DNA of 64,000 nucleotides from Bigelowiella natans CCMP2755. Taxonomy: Eukaryota; Cercozoa; Chlorarachniophyceae. This document shows positions 1 to 12,513 of this stretch, one piece after another. Where the stretch lies: NCBI GenBank assembly GCA_000320545.1, contig ADNK01002828.1, positions 5,001 through 69,000 on the forward strand, read 5' to 3'. Every line of letters starts with the position of its first letter. Position 1 is the stretch's first letter. Under the pieces are notes generated by a model. That model was not told where the DNA came from and did no database searches. It saw nothing but the letters and a program-made list of their open reading frames with translations. Position numbers and translations under genes: made by a program.

Positions 1-2884
1 TGTGGTTAGTTAAAGAAACAAAAGAAGAATAAGGGGTAAAAAAGATCATGATTTTGTATCAACAAGTATTAATTGACTATTTGACCAAGAATTACCAAAC
101 GATGAGACTCTTCTCATTCTCAATGGCGAGTCATCGTCGTCGTCATCATCATCATCATCATCATCATCATACCAACAGGGAGGATGGAGAAGGTTATGAT
201 TGTCGTGGAAGAAGAAGAAGAAGAAAAAGAAGAATGGGCATCATCAGAATGGTGCTTGTAGTCAAACCCTCGTGTAGGTTTCGTAGATTCCACAACCAAA
301 GAAGAAGAGATAAGAGGCCATATTAACCTAATAGTGGTGGCAGTGGTGGTGGTGGTGGTGGTTGTGGTGATGATGATGATAATTACTCCCATGATCATAC
401 AGTTCTTTGCTTTGTGTATTATTAATACGATCTACCAGATGATTGCAGTACTTGATGACCTTCCTCTCTGGCTTAGTAGAGTCGCCCTGTTTGTTGATTA
501 GATGGTAGTGGTGGTAAATAATAATAATAATAATAGTGATAATAATAATACACACGTTTAAACAACAAAACCAAAATGAGCGACAATAGCAGTGTATTAT
601 ATTTAATGAAGTTTCAAAAAAACATGTTAGCAAGCTGCACAGTCCTCCCCTCTCTTTCCTTGCCCTCCCCCCTCGTCTTTGAGTGGTTGATGGGGAATTG
701 TCACTACTAGCAGACATTAGTTATAGTTGAGTAGCAGCATTATCAACAGCCGTGAACGTACGTTTTCCTCTTGCTTATACACGGGAATCTTAGCTCCATC
801 AGCGCCAATCTTGAAATATCTGTTTATCATTCTCATTTATGATGATAATGGCCGGTGATAGTTATGATAATATGAACGATGATGATGATGATGATGACGA
901 TGGTGATGATGGTATAAATATGGTAGTAGGTTTGCTTTGATTACCCTGGGGCAAGATCTCCAGTCGATATCAAGTTAGTGTATCTTTGGTCAATAAGGAG
1001 GAGGAGGAGGAGGAGGAGGAGGAGGAAGTTTTATTATTGCAGAACTAGGTTGTCATCATTCCCATTTGTCGTCGTCCTCCTCCTCCTCCCTATCATTGCC
1101 TTCCTCTTCTTCTTCTTCTACCCCCTACCACCGTTTGTCTGCAACGATTGTTGTTGTGAAGAACGCTTTGGCACTCATACGATCGATTGCTGGCACAATT
1201 CTTTGAAAGCCGTATCTAGAAGTGCGATAACAAAATATGCCAACAATAGGTGAACGGAGTATGATAATGTTTGATAATCATCCTTTCACCACCACCACCA
1301 CCACCACCACAATCATCATCATCATCCCAAGGGTAGCATTGTTGCTTCTTCATCCTCATCATCAGCATCATCATCATCATACTGTTGGCACTGAGTAATC
1401 ATAGTCTTGGGATAGTCCCCCGAAAGAGTGTAATCGTAGTAGATTCCTGTCATTTTATAATCAAGAAGAAAATAAAGGAAATACGAAGGCAGTGGGGGAT
1501 TAGGTTGAGGAAGGTAGGAAATGCGGAGAGGGGGGGATGATACAAAGATGTCGTCATAAAATGCTAACTTATAAGAAGATCATCCTCTGTATTTCATTTC
1601 TTTCTTGAGCAGTCAAATGTTCAGCATCAGGTTGCTGTTGCATGCAGCAAATGTGAATATTATAACAGAAATTGATCGATCTCCGTGGAAGTAGTAGTCA
1701 GTCCTATTTGATTTTTCTTCTTAGTAGAGTGAATGGCGAATAACACCTTCCAAAACATTGGATGTTGGCTTCACAGCGTTCTCGGTGCGTAAAACAAATT
1801 CTTTTCCAGGAGATACTTCAACGCCTTGAACGTGCCAGTAAAGATGATTTCAAGTGTGAGGAATATTGAGCTTAGGGTATTTTCTTCAGATGAATATGGT
1901 AGCTGTGTATTTAAAGTATATGCTAAAAAACGCACAGAAGAAGAGCGCAGAGCAGTTGGACGCTGAATGCAGCAGCAACAGAGAGTGATACTTTTATGAC
2001 AGCACATGCTACAACTCATGACGGCTCAATGTGTTGTTTCAATAAACGAAGAAGTGACAGCGATTCTACTGCTACCACTAGTAGTAGTAGTACCAAGATC
2101 AACGATGATCTTTTCCTTCGACACTGCCTTGATCTCACTGACCGCTCTTATTGTATTCGATGATAATAATCAGATATACATGGATATGTTTGAATAAGTA
2201 GAGGTAATAATATCACCCTAAAACAGCATTGGGTTATAATATCACCCTAAAACAGCATTACAGCACATCAACAGATCTTACCCGCACTGGTAGTCTAGCA
2301 AGATTCACAATGCTGCATAATGTTATGTTTATTAATTGTTTTATGCTACTACTATACTACTTTGGAGCTTTTAATGAATCCACGTGGGACTGAAAATCTG
2401 CTCCACCTTGCTTAACATTTCTGATAAAAATCTTCTTGTTATTAAATATTATTATCATATCAAATCGACGGTAAAGATTAACGAGTCTCACATAAAATCC
2501 TCTTTCCTGTAAAGTATTGAAATGATTGTATTCGCATTTGCAGGTCACGCATAATACGACACAGCTGTGTGTAGGATGCATTACTCGGTAAAAAAACGAA
2601 GATATTGGTTGGTTACGAAGAACATCATATTTTACCCAAGCGGTTTGAATTCTTCATATCTCCAAATTTTAAGATCGATGAGATTATTCGCATCTAGCTC
2701 CACGGTGCTATGTCGTAGGAGTAGAAAATTAACAACTTAAAGGCAAATAATAGCGCTAAAGGAGTGCAGTATTCAGTTAAGTATTATTTAGTAGCATCGC
2801 TTAACACTTCAACCTGATGGTCTTCTCGCTGACATTTCGAAGGGAAAGATTCTGAGGTACAAAATGATATCATCCACTAAAATA
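1..2884. other. Microsatellite-rich, largely uninterpreted left edge
   Basis: Apart from the three candidate exons, this stretch holds (CAT/ATG)n, (GGA)n at about 999-1024, (CAC)n at about 1288-1312 and scattered GTA repeats, which resembles intron sequence in the rest of the window. An exact 23-bp direct repeat (copies at about 2207 and 2237) lies at 2207-2259. A plus-strand 35-codon frame from an ATG at 1762 to a TGA near 1870 is open, but nothing supports it. Confidence 0.5.
436..1215 (-). CDS. Fragmentary exons of an unidentified gene
   Basis: Three short minus-strand exons can be read with consistent phase and good splice signals. They are 1181-1215 (TAFKELCQQSI, donor gtatgagt), 762-809 (IGADGAKIPVYKQEEN, donor gtacgt) and 436-486 (GDSTKPERKVIKYCNHL, donor gtagat). 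The second and third are whole-codon exons, so the three join in frame. Another candidate exon at 1383-1446 is open in two frames, and its phase does not fit the next exon. No start or stop was found and the gene may run off the left edge. I do not recognise the protein. The open frames at both ends of this region are mostly translated microsatellite. Confidence 0.4.
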
Positions 2885-3022
2885 ATGTCGACGCATTGGG
2901 ATTGTTTATTATTCGTGTTAATAGCTATCCTCCTTTCGTTACATCTTTCAATTGTATCTACGCCTTGCACACACCTGGCGAACGACGACCAAGTCATCAC
3001 GGACATCGAAATGAAGGTCTAG
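2885..3022 (+). CDS. Small ORF with signal-peptide-like hydrophobic segment
   Basis: A 45-codon frame starts MSTHWD and runs through a strongly hydrophobic stretch (CLLFVLIAILLSLHL) at about residues 7-21. A short polar tail (THLANDDQVITDIEMK) follows before a TAG. The layout resembles a secretory signal or a single-pass anchor. The last codons, AAG followed by gtctag, could instead be a weak donor, making this a first exon. An overlapping minus-strand frame of similar length (2809-3006) is equally open. It lies about 470 bp upstream of the Cdc123-like gene on the same strand. Nothing proves that it is translated. Confidence 0.25.
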   Translation: MSTHWDCLLFVLIAILLSLHLSIVSTPCTHLANDDQVITDIEMKV

Positions 3023-3493
3023 GTGTAAGGGACTTACGACCTAGATGATAATGACGATGAGGATGGTGAGGATGACACTAATCGATTAGTTTCTAGCAAG
3101 TAGAAGGGCTTTATTTATTTCCACATGAACACTACTTACTTACCAGCTGTGGAAAGTCGGAGCGATACTGAGATAATGTATTAATTCATAATGAACAACC
3201 GAGTTAGAGATCGACCAAATGGTTGTAGAAATTCTACATAAATGGTGAAAAGTTACGGCAGACATGTATACAAGCACACTTTGGGGCAGTGCGTGTTGGT
3301 GTTTGTCGAAACAAAACGTCGCCTATTCACCTTTGCCCATTTGCGTTGTTTGTTCTTGGTGGTGGCCATGATAATTTCGTTCGAATTCGTAATAGCGGTT
3401 GGCCTCTTCTTCTTTTTTTTCTTCTTTCCTCCTCTGTGTAGTTATTATGAAGTACGCGAAGACAGTGCTCGGAGATGGTGGGAGATAGTGTGA

Positions 3494-5464
3494 ATGACCA
3501 GTTTCGACTATTTGGTCAAACCAATTAATTTTGGATTCATAGTGTGCGACAACGATTTTATCTTGTCGCAGAAACAAAATGACGACTTCGGGAATCTCCT
3601 GAATTTGATGAGGCTCTCGGCCCACGTGGAACGTTCTCAAGACTACAAACTGCTCGGCCACTGTGAGGATCATGATCGATCAACACTTGATGAGGAAGAT
3701 ATGATGATTCGGTACGTGGCAATAGAGGATCAGAAGCCGGGCTCCTTTAACACGTTCAACGTCTCGTTTGATTCTGAGAAATATCCCTTCAGGTTGCATT
3801 AATGATACTCTAATCAATCATAGAAGTTGTAAAATGAATGGATTATTACTTTCTTGCTAGATTCAGTGACGATCATACTGGGGAGCTTGTTAGCCTACCA
3901 GATCCGAATGCCAAAGGAGGTAGGCTTCTCAAGCCGATAAAAAAAAATTAGATCTCGATTCCTTTTCATCATCTATCGTTCATGATTACATTGAACCCAT
4001 AATAATCCAGGTCGACCACGCTGCCATCTATGCCTGAGGGAGTTTCCTACGTATACAGCCAGGGATATACACAAGGGAAAGCCATGCTATCTTGACAACA
4101 AAAGTTACGGTACTGATGAGAATTCGGAGCCACTCATTCGAATACACTTTGAGAAAGATACGCTACCATATATTAAGGATGCCATCAATTCGCTTGGCCT
4201 TTCTGTTCATCTTGATGACCAACGCTACCATCATCATGCGTCCGTGGCAGTTAGAAAGAACATGTTGATGATAACATTAAAGCGCTTCTACATTGCACAG
4301 TGCACCAAATATAATATTGAGCAATGGTACCCAGCAATCAAAGCTCTCCCATCTCCAAAGAGTAGTAGTCTCACAGCATCTACAGTATGGTTCAAACTTA
4401 ATGACGAAGAATTGAAGGTTATCCAGGCTTTATGTTCTATGAAACTTGCGGAAAACATGGGTATGGGAAGGATGCGAATGAAAGCTAAGGAGCTTAGAGT
4501 AAGCTACCAATTAGAGTGTAAAATCGATGACATGATCCGAAGGAATGGTGGGGGAGCATACTTCCTTCGGTTGTCTACACGCAGCCCCAAAGATGCAATA
4601 GCGGTCAAGGAAGAAGAACAAGGAGAGTCGGATGCCGAGAGACTCAAAGCAAAAATTAACTCTCTTAAAATCTCAACAGGAGAGCAGGCTTTGGGCTTGT
4701 TGGCCAGGAGCCAGAGGGTGTTCACTGACATATCTCTTCATTTCCAATACCGTGTTAAGGGTACTTCCTCTGGTTCCCTGTGTCTCATCCTTCGAGAGTT
4801 TTTGGATGATCTTCCGCAGGACCATGAATTTCGCTGTTTTATTCACAAAAAGTGTATCACAGCGATAAGTCAGTATGACCCAAAGTACGTATTTTCCGCG
4901 CTACAAAATCGCATCTACGTGGAAAAACTCAGAAATATAATCATCAAGTTTCACGAGAAAGTGGCAAAAGCGTTGCCATTCGACTCTTACGTGATGGACG
5001 TCGCCGTGTTACCTGATATGACGTGTACTCTAATTGAAATGAATCCATTTGGCGCTCATCTCTCTAGCGGATCAGCTCTATTTCACTGGGAAAATGACTT
5101 TGAAATCTTGTACGGGAGAGATGGAAATGTACATTGTAATAAAGGACTTCCCGAGATGCGTATTCTAACAATGCGAACGAAAACTAACAGGATTGAAAGC
5201 GACCCCAAGGATATAAAATCTGATGCAGATACGAAAAATTGTGTGATCTGTAAGGTTATTCCGAAAACTAATACCCCGAAGCATGTGTATGTGGAGAGGC
5301 TCGAGGGTCTTTGCGACCGACTGGAGAAAGCAATATTAAAAATCCAAGCAACTAACAAAGGTTCTGAACATCGTCTTCAAAGTACTTTCACAGCAGCAAA
5401 TGTCTCAAAACTGGAACAGTTGTGCAATCGACTGGAAATGGTGTGGCCGCATCTCAAAAGGTAG
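3494..5464 (+). CDS. Cdc123/D123 family protein with N-terminal zinc-finger-like motif
   Basis: Exons 3494-3792, 3861-3919 and 4011-5464 join in phase to about 603 residues. The C-terminal ~400 residues are D123/Cdc123, an ATP-grasp-fold chaperone known to help assemble eIF2 in the cytosol. Visible landmarks are the WYP entry motif, RSPKDA at about residue 310, HEFRCFI followed by ITAISQYD, a DVAVLPDM strand and the EMNPFGAH loop at about 465, all in the family order. Canonical Cdc123 is about 330-340 residues, so roughly 200 extra residues precede the domain. They include CHLCLREF...H....C (C-x2-C-x12-H-x4-C, about residues 124-145), a plausible C2HC zinc site, and an acidic first exon that I do not recognise. 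The start is the first in-frame ATG of exon 1. The C-terminal ~90 residues are basic and helix-like. The zinc site is inferred from spacing only. Confidence 0.85.
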
Positions 5465-6658
5465 CTCTAGAGCTCTTGAGACAAAAAGATACATGGAGAC
5501 AATTGGGTTTTGGTTTTTGATAATGTCTAACTATGCTCAAGGAATGCTTGCAGGTCGCATGTGTACGCTTTGGCGCACATTTCTCTATAATTGTACAGTT
5601 AAGATTCAACAAGATAGATAAATCTCGCTTCATCGTCATTGTTTGGTGTAATATAGCTGTGATAAACTCGCTCTAATTCCATCTCATGCCACGTACGGGC
5701 AAAGTTTCAGTATATTTTCAATTTTTACGAACGAAAGTTAGAAAGCGTAAGCTACAGCGCTTGTACGCGTTTGCATGTGAGAGAGATTGCGAGCTGTGTG
5801 TTGTGCATCAAAAGCTAGGCAGTGAACCATTGCACGGTCTAGCGGTCATCAACTATATAGCTACGAAAATTCACATCGTAAACGGTAATGCGATGCCTAG
5901 AATGCACTGAATGATAGACATGCAATACACAAAGTGTATTGCTGTGTCTATTATCTGATGCATTTAATCTGTCGCTAGGTCGGATTAGGCGGGACATGCA
6001 TCCATAGCTAGATAGCTCTGTAGCTAGCGACATTTAGCTAGCTGGATGCAGCCTACTAGTATAGTAATATGTCAGATGAATCATTAGGCATTGCGTTAGA
6101 TTGTAAACACCATAGGTACATGATTGCAAACACTGAACCAAACATTAATTAGCACATGTACACAACTAGACAACTACATTGATGGTAAAGATCAACACAG
6201 TACACACCTGGCTAGCTGGAGCATGTACGTTGTGTGTATCAAGCATGCAGTAATGGATATGTAGCTATAGAACATAAGAATCTAAGCTAGTAAGAGCTAT
6301 CTAGCTATGCGCATGCGTGTATGCATGTAATGTACACAAATACCCATATGTCTAGATATGTACAAATTATACACATCTAGATATAGCTATTTCCTTGACT
6401 TGCTTTTATTACGTATTATAGCTATGCGCAATCTATAAATCCTCCTCGTAGCATACACAACACTAGTGGTAGTACGGTATCTTTGAAGTTGCATCCCATA
6501 CACACATCGTTAGCGATTTTCAAATACATTATTGAGTAGATTGTAAGTCGCTGCACATATTTCAGGCTACAGCCCATTTAAAGGTTTGAACGGGCGAATT
6601 TGTCACTTTTATTTTGTGCACTGCCACTAGTTGCGGATTCTTTCGACAATCACAAGAG
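5465..6658. other. Intergenic island between convergent genes
   Basis: This separates the Cdc123-like gene (+) from the kinase (-), so both 3' ends lie here. It is AT-rich and dense in TAGCTA, CTAGCTAG and GCATGC words, with almost no trinucleotide repeats. The open frames in it show no recognisable protein. I see no RNA gene. Confidence 0.6.
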
Positions 6659-8141
6659 CTACGATGTATCTGATTTCACTGTTTTCTTTCCACCTTCATT
6701 CATGCTGCTTTCGTCCCCCGACTTTGGGGTACCATTCTTCATCTTCATCGGACTATGAACGCTCAACGTTTCACAGTACATATAATCTGAGAATATTTCC
6801 TTCGCCAACTTCCTTTCCTTCTCTGTCAATGTCTTGGCATTCTTACGGCACCAATTTGACTTACACTTGGAGATACTTTGCAGCTTCTCCACGCGTTCTT
6901 CTAGCGTTATCAACGTTGGGGGGGCCGTCTTCTCCGCCAATACCTTCTTCCAATCGAGCGAATCAAAGAATTCATGCGACTTTATCTCTTCCCAATTTAC
7001 CCGACGACTGTGTTGTTGGTCCTTTCCTCCGTCTCCCTGCAACTCCTCTTTGTGCTTGCAACCGATTCGATTTCTAAGGTTGTACTGTAGCATCGCACAG
7101 ATCAGATTCTTCACCTCGGAGTGCTTGTCGAGGCGTTTGTGAAATTCTGGTGAAGGGAAATTCTTCGGATCTACATGGCTCATGAAGCAGACTTCTGCCT
7201 TGAAAGGATGATGAGCATGCAATAACTCAAACACTAAACATCCTAGAGACCAGACATCTATCCCTTGATCGTACTTTTCTAGGTTGATGAGCTCGGGAGC
7301 CATATAGCCTGCTGTTCCTGTATATTCCATAATTTCATCCTCTGTTGCATCTTCAGACATGTGTCTTGATCTATCGAAGTCAGTAATTCTTGCGTGATTC
7401 TCTTCACACAAAACTATATTTTCGGGCTTCAAGTCTCTATAGACAACGCCCAGGCTATGTATAGCTTCTAATCCACAGCAAATTTCTGCAGTCAAGAGTC
7501 TTGTACGCTCCAGCTCAAAATGGCCGTATTCTTCTAGGTGATATCGAAGATCTCCGCCTAGAAGTAGCGGCATCACCAGCACAAGGTGTCTATCTGTAAC
7601 AAATGCCCCCCGAAGCTGCATAATAAACGGTGACCTAAGCTCCTGCAATTCAACCAAAAGGTCTAGCTCTCTCTTCGCGTCTTTGGCATGATCAAATTCC
7701 TTCAGAAGTTCGCTTAGAGATTGGAATTTCATGGCTACAAGACGATCTCTGGACATCTAAGAGGAGGGAACAAAATGGATTATAAGGAAGACGCATTACT
7801 CTTCGAGTGCTAATATCGTGAGGTGATCACTTGGGACATTACCTTAGTCTTTTTGTCGGCGTGCTTGACCTTGGCAGCGATAACTGTGCCAAACGCACCC
7901 TATTGCGTTCGTAGTGTGGGAAATGACCACCAATTAGGACCCACAAACGACACTTTTTCCATCACAAATTTTACCTTTCCTACTATTCCGCATTGCTTGA
8001 AATCATGTAACCGGAGGCCATGCTAAAGAATCATGTGTGACCCAAAAAGAAGCATGAGATGGCTTCTGGTGAGAATACGCCATAGCAATGTAACTTCAGA
8101 AATACTCAAATAGAGACCTTAGATGGGTGACCGGCTCCCAT
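6659..8141 (-). CDS. AGC-family Ser/Thr protein kinase, YANK/STK32-like
   Basis: Exons 8118-8141 (start MGAGHPSK), 7975-8022, 7843-7899 and 6659-7756 join in frame to about 408 residues. The kinase domain is complete. A glycine-rich loop VGKGAFGTV is assembled across the exon 2/3 junction. The catalytic lysine is in VAMKF, the hinge region reads MPLLLGGDLRYHL, the catalytic loop is YRDLKPEN, and GTAGYMAPE and DVWSLGCLVFELL follow. The LLLGGDLRYHL string and an ITDF-x magnesium motif resemble the STK32/YANK branch, while FFDSLDWKKV is AGC/GRK-like. The magnesium loop is DFD rather than DFG; known STK32 proteins carry DFN, so this may be lineage variation rather than inactivation. The large exon starts with an ATG just after an acceptor, but without the upstream exons the glycine loop would be lost. 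The tail is Lys/Ser-rich. Confidence 0.9.
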
Positions 8142-8250
8142 GATGACGATTGTGCTAAAATTTACTCCCCCCCCCTCTCCTTCTCTAGCTTTTCGTGGGT
8201 TCCCTTCTTTCTTCCTTTCCACCAAGAAGAGATAACGTTGTGCTGTTATG

Positions 8251-8520
8251 TGTGTTGTGAGGGATGTTGTGAGAAGAATTGTTGTTGTGAGGGATGTTGT
8301 GAGAAGAATTGTTGTTGTGAGGGATGTTGTGAGAAGAATTGTTGTTGTGAGGGATGTTGTGAGAAGAATTGTTGTTGTGAGGAATGTTGTGAGAAGAATT
8401 GTTGTTGTGAGGGATGTTGTGAGAAGAATTGTTGTTGTGAGGAATGTTGTGAGAAGAATTGTTGTTGTGAGGGATGTTGTGAGAAGAATTGTTGTTGTGA
8501 GGGATGTTGTGAGAAGAATT
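8251..8520. repeat. 30-bp minisatellite, nine tandem units
   Basis: Nine consecutive 30-bp units (core gttgttgtgagggatgttgt plus gagaagaatt) differ almost only by a G/A change in units 5 and 7 (ggga to ggaa). The first unit has one further mismatch. Because the unit is a multiple of three, several frames stay open: the plus strand gives a Cys-rich decapeptide repeat CCEGCCEKNC or a VVRDVVRRIV repeat, and the minus strand gives a Thr/Leu repeat. The variable base is non-synonymous in the frames I checked, so coding is not indicated. It lies upstream of the kinase start codon. Confidence 0.95.
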
Positions 8521-9451
8521 ATTGTTGCGTTGATGATGACAATGACAGTCAAGGTCTGTGACAAGGCTCAGCTAGCTTGGAGGTGATGGTGCAAAGTGCA
8601 AGAAGAAGCTCTCAGCAAGCGCATCGCAAAAGAGAACGTTCTTGAAACTCCGCCTTCTGGCCTTCCAAGCCAAGCTGGCAAGCTGGCAAGTGCTGTCGTG
8701 TGTGCACGTGTGAGCGCGAGCAGTGTGCGTTTCGTTTGAGACGCATGTTCCCGCGTGCGTGGCGCAACACTCGCAAAGTGCGCGTGCATCGCAGTGGCAC
8801 GCGCCAGCGTGGCTGAGTGGGCGCAGTGAGGTGGGCAGCCAATTGACACACGTGCGTGGGGTGCAACGATGCCAAACAAATCGTGCCAGCACCATCACAT
8901 CGAAACTCAGCTTGCGATGAAAGCTCCGTGCAAGTGGCTGCCGCCGCCAGTCACGACCGGGTTTTCAAGTTGTTCGAAAAGAAGCAGCGCTGGAGCGGAG
9001 ACGATGATCAATGGTTCTTGGCAAGTGGTGGATGAAGCACTGCGAAACAAAACTGGAAAAGTGCGACTGCGTGCACTTGCGACTGATGATCAACTGAACA
9101 ATGCACTTTCCATTCACTCGGATTTGAAACAAATCCTTCGACCACCTTCGCTCCTTGATGCATGGTCTTGCGCTGTGCGGAGAGGAAGGGAGTGAGCAGC
9201 AGGCGCCTCTGATGATCCTTGCAGCAACAGCCATTGGAATTGCTTCATGCTGCAGCACCAGAGCAGTTCAGTTTGACTCATCGCGCGCGTGCACCGCAGA
9301 CAGGTTCATGCTCTCACGTTCACTGCTTCTGTGGACTTGCCGCTGCTAGTGTTGTGTGTTGTGCGACGACATGATGCCGATCGCTGTTCTCACTGTTCTC
9401 ACTCTTGTGACTCATTCATGCAACTTGTTGCTCCACTAAATCGATTTTTAG
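8521..9451. other. Intergenic island rich in CG/TGCA words
   Basis: This island is GC-richer than its surroundings, with many TGCG, GCAC and GTGCG words and no microsatellites. It separates the kinase 5' end from the 3' end of the mannosidase gene. Several frames of 65-108 codons are open on both strands, but they overlap each other and show no domain. I see no RNA gene. Confidence 0.5.
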
Positions 9452-10682
9452 CTATTGAATGGAAAAGGCATGGGCCTCCGTGTTGAACACGTACCTGCAT
9501 TAGAATTAATTGCATTTGAGATGAATGTGCTATTCGTACTATTTTCACGATTCTGAGACCCCCCCATGCTAGCATGGTGATGAAAAAAGGGGGGATCAAG
9601 TAAAGGTTTGAAATCATCGAATGGCATTGAATACGTCGCCCCCGCCTAAAAGAGTAAATGAAATATTGCCGATTTTCCTCCCCATTCTACTACTTACTTT
9701 TCAATTGGAACGGGGTCGTCTCGAGCATCAACAAGAGTGAGATATATATATTTCATGGTTTCGGAGAGAAAGAAACTCTCCATCCGATCATCCTGATTCA
9801 AAAAAACGGATTGAAACAAAATTATAAGCAAAATGCTGGTGATTACCAACAGCTGGTAACACGTTGCCCACATCATATCGTATCTGATATGCTTGACATG
9901 CTACTCTTACGTTTCTTACAAGTCATTGCTTATAGCAAATAATGCGATAACACCAAATCATTTAGAAATCATCGTCATCACTGTCACGATGGTCATCGTT
10001 ATCATGATCAGTACATGATTGCCCTTCTTGGCGGTTTTCCTAACATCCTTTAGATTCGCATAGCTGACGGGTAATAAAACGATATTAAGCGAGATCATGA
10101 CATTCATGATGATGACGATTATGATAGTGGAGTAAGCACTGCTACTTCTTTATCATTATTCGATGTTAGACATTCTTCTATGCCACTCCTACTACCACGA
10201 CTACTACTACTACTACTACTACTACAACTACTGCAAAGTAGTACTAACCCTCCATCATCTAGACGTGCCCATTTGCGTATGGCGTCAAACACTTCCCAGC
10301 TCCGTGCTCTCCACTTTGCGTCCCCTGGAAGAGGAACAAGAACAAGAACAAAAAGAAGATAAAGAATAGTCAAGATATATGGGGAAAGTAGTACAACTAG
10401 GCGATCCTCAACAACAAAAACTACAACAAAAACAACAGCAACTCTTGCAACTGCTACGACAACCATTGGTAAAATTCTAGACACTAAAACACTATACACT
10501 TCTCGAATAGTCTTATATCACACTTCTGTATCATAATACCCTCACTATTTAGAACTATGCTGCATACGATGATACCTGTTGCTCTATAGAGATGATAGAA
10601 CGCTTCTACTGCCTAATATGAAGTCGAAACAGATCCACAAATTCATACAACAAGTATATAAATATCCATATATAAATTATAC

Positions 10683-10718
<36 letters not shown>

Positions 10719-11351
10719 TGCTGAAGTTAGCGATAAGCGCAGTGGTAGGATACATACCTCTGGACGTAGCAGAGAGTGTGCCGCACCACTATCTATGACA
10801 AAATCCTATGAATAGAACAACAACAACAACAAAAACAACAGAGAATACTAATGTCAACGTTATGATTTATGCAATTTATATGCAGAATTCCTTGCAAATC
10901 GTACATGATTTGTTTCTAAAATGAGATATGATATGGGCTAGTGTTCCATATCCTCTTTACCCCCCCTCCTTCTTCCTCTCATCCTCCTCCTTAGTGCTGC
11001 CGCGTCATTTTGACCTGTGCTCCGGTTCTAAACTGCACTATCTCAGGAGCAATGCCTGTTGGAGATCTGACGACATCATACATGATGGTGATGAAGAAGA
11101 AGAAGATGATGATGATGATGATGATTATGAATGATGAAAAGGGAGAGTGTAATCATGCAAAGAACATGAGATGATAATACTACTACTACAACTACTAATA
11201 GTTGTACAACATCTATAAATCATGATCATAGGAAAGACGAAGCAGGAAGAGCAGCTTCATCAGAGAAGAATCATCAACGCTGCTTCTACAATGCTTCAAC
11301 CACCCTCCCCCCATTACCCCCCCGCCCCTCCCACGCCGCCTCTCTCCAACC

Positions 11352-11391
<40 letters not shown>

Positions 11392-12482
11392 GCAACTGTC
11401 ACTCATCATCTATTGTAATTGTTTACTTTGCATAAAACTGGTAGCATGTTTCTCCGAGCTCCTCTGCAATTTTTAAATAATCAGCATCTGACATTAACGA
11501 TGTGCCCCCCATTGAAGATGACTGTGATGTTGCTTCTTGGTCAGCGCTTATGGAGGGTGCCCCTCTTCCTTGGACCTCCTCTTCCTCTCTTCCCTTGTTC
11601 TTCTTGTTTTTGGGAAAACCGACGCCATGATCCATCCCCGACTGATAAAAAACAAATAATGGTAGTAGTAGTAGTAGTAGTAGTAGTAGCAATATTGCTC
11701 ATAAATACAACAACGTGATCACACACCTGTCAATTGCGTATGTGCTTTCGTATTTTTGATCAGTTGATGGATATGCATCTATCATCAGCTCCACATTAAT
11801 TTATGCTTCTTCTCACTATATGCAACTATTTGTTGTAGTAGTAGCAGCAGCAGTATGAGTAGTAGTGCTACTACTACGTACGACTCCTACTACTACTACC
11901 TTTGCTCTGAAAGCATAATCCATAGCAAGAAGACCAGGCATGAAACAGACTAAATGATCCATCTTTCCTAGCAGTGTGTGACCTACAATAATGATGATCA
12001 GGAGGAGGATGATGATGCCGACAATATTGATAAAACATTGATACATCGCCAATATAATAAAGTACATATAATCATCATCATATTTCTTCAATGATACCCC
12101 AAGTATTCAGAATCCTTATATTTGCAGTATTTCGCAGTAGTACCGTTTTTCTCTGCGATGAACGTCATCTTGGATGCATTAGATTGAAGCGTTAATTCCT
12201 GAGCATCAGAAATTATGACCAGCTTGATTAGTCACACCATCTTAAGGTATTTTACTGTAGCTATGCTTAAAATAATAGCATACACTAATCACAAGTATTC
12301 TATTTTGGTACATACTCCTCCCCCCTTTCCTATTCTTCTTCTTTTTCTTCTTCTTCTTCGTTTTGCAGTTAGAAATGTATATCATCATTGTTGGCCAAAA
12401 GCAATTAGTGCGAAAGAAGTGCATAATCTAGTAGCATCTAGTAGCATGTTGTTCTTCCCTCTCCTAATGGGTCAGCAAACAC

Positions 12483-12513
<31 letters not shown>

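Noticed and set aside
4244-5464. Separate gene starting inside the Cdc123 open frame
   Set aside because: The frame continues upstream without a stop to a good acceptor at 4011 and joins two further exons in phase.
6659-7756. Kinase starting at the ATG at 7756
   Set aside because: This ATG directly follows an acceptor (ctcttag), and starting there would remove the glycine-rich loop that the upstream exons supply in phase.
8023-8141. 19-nt intron (GTCACACATGATTCTTTAG) joining MAYSHQKPSHASFW to the kinase
   Set aside because: An alternative first exon at 8118-8141 with a 95-nt intron joins in phase and has an ordinary intron size.
8127-8561. Cys-rich repeat protein resembling a metallothionein
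   Set aside because: It is the translation of a 30-bp minisatellite that is open in several frames, and the variable base shows no frame-specific constraint.
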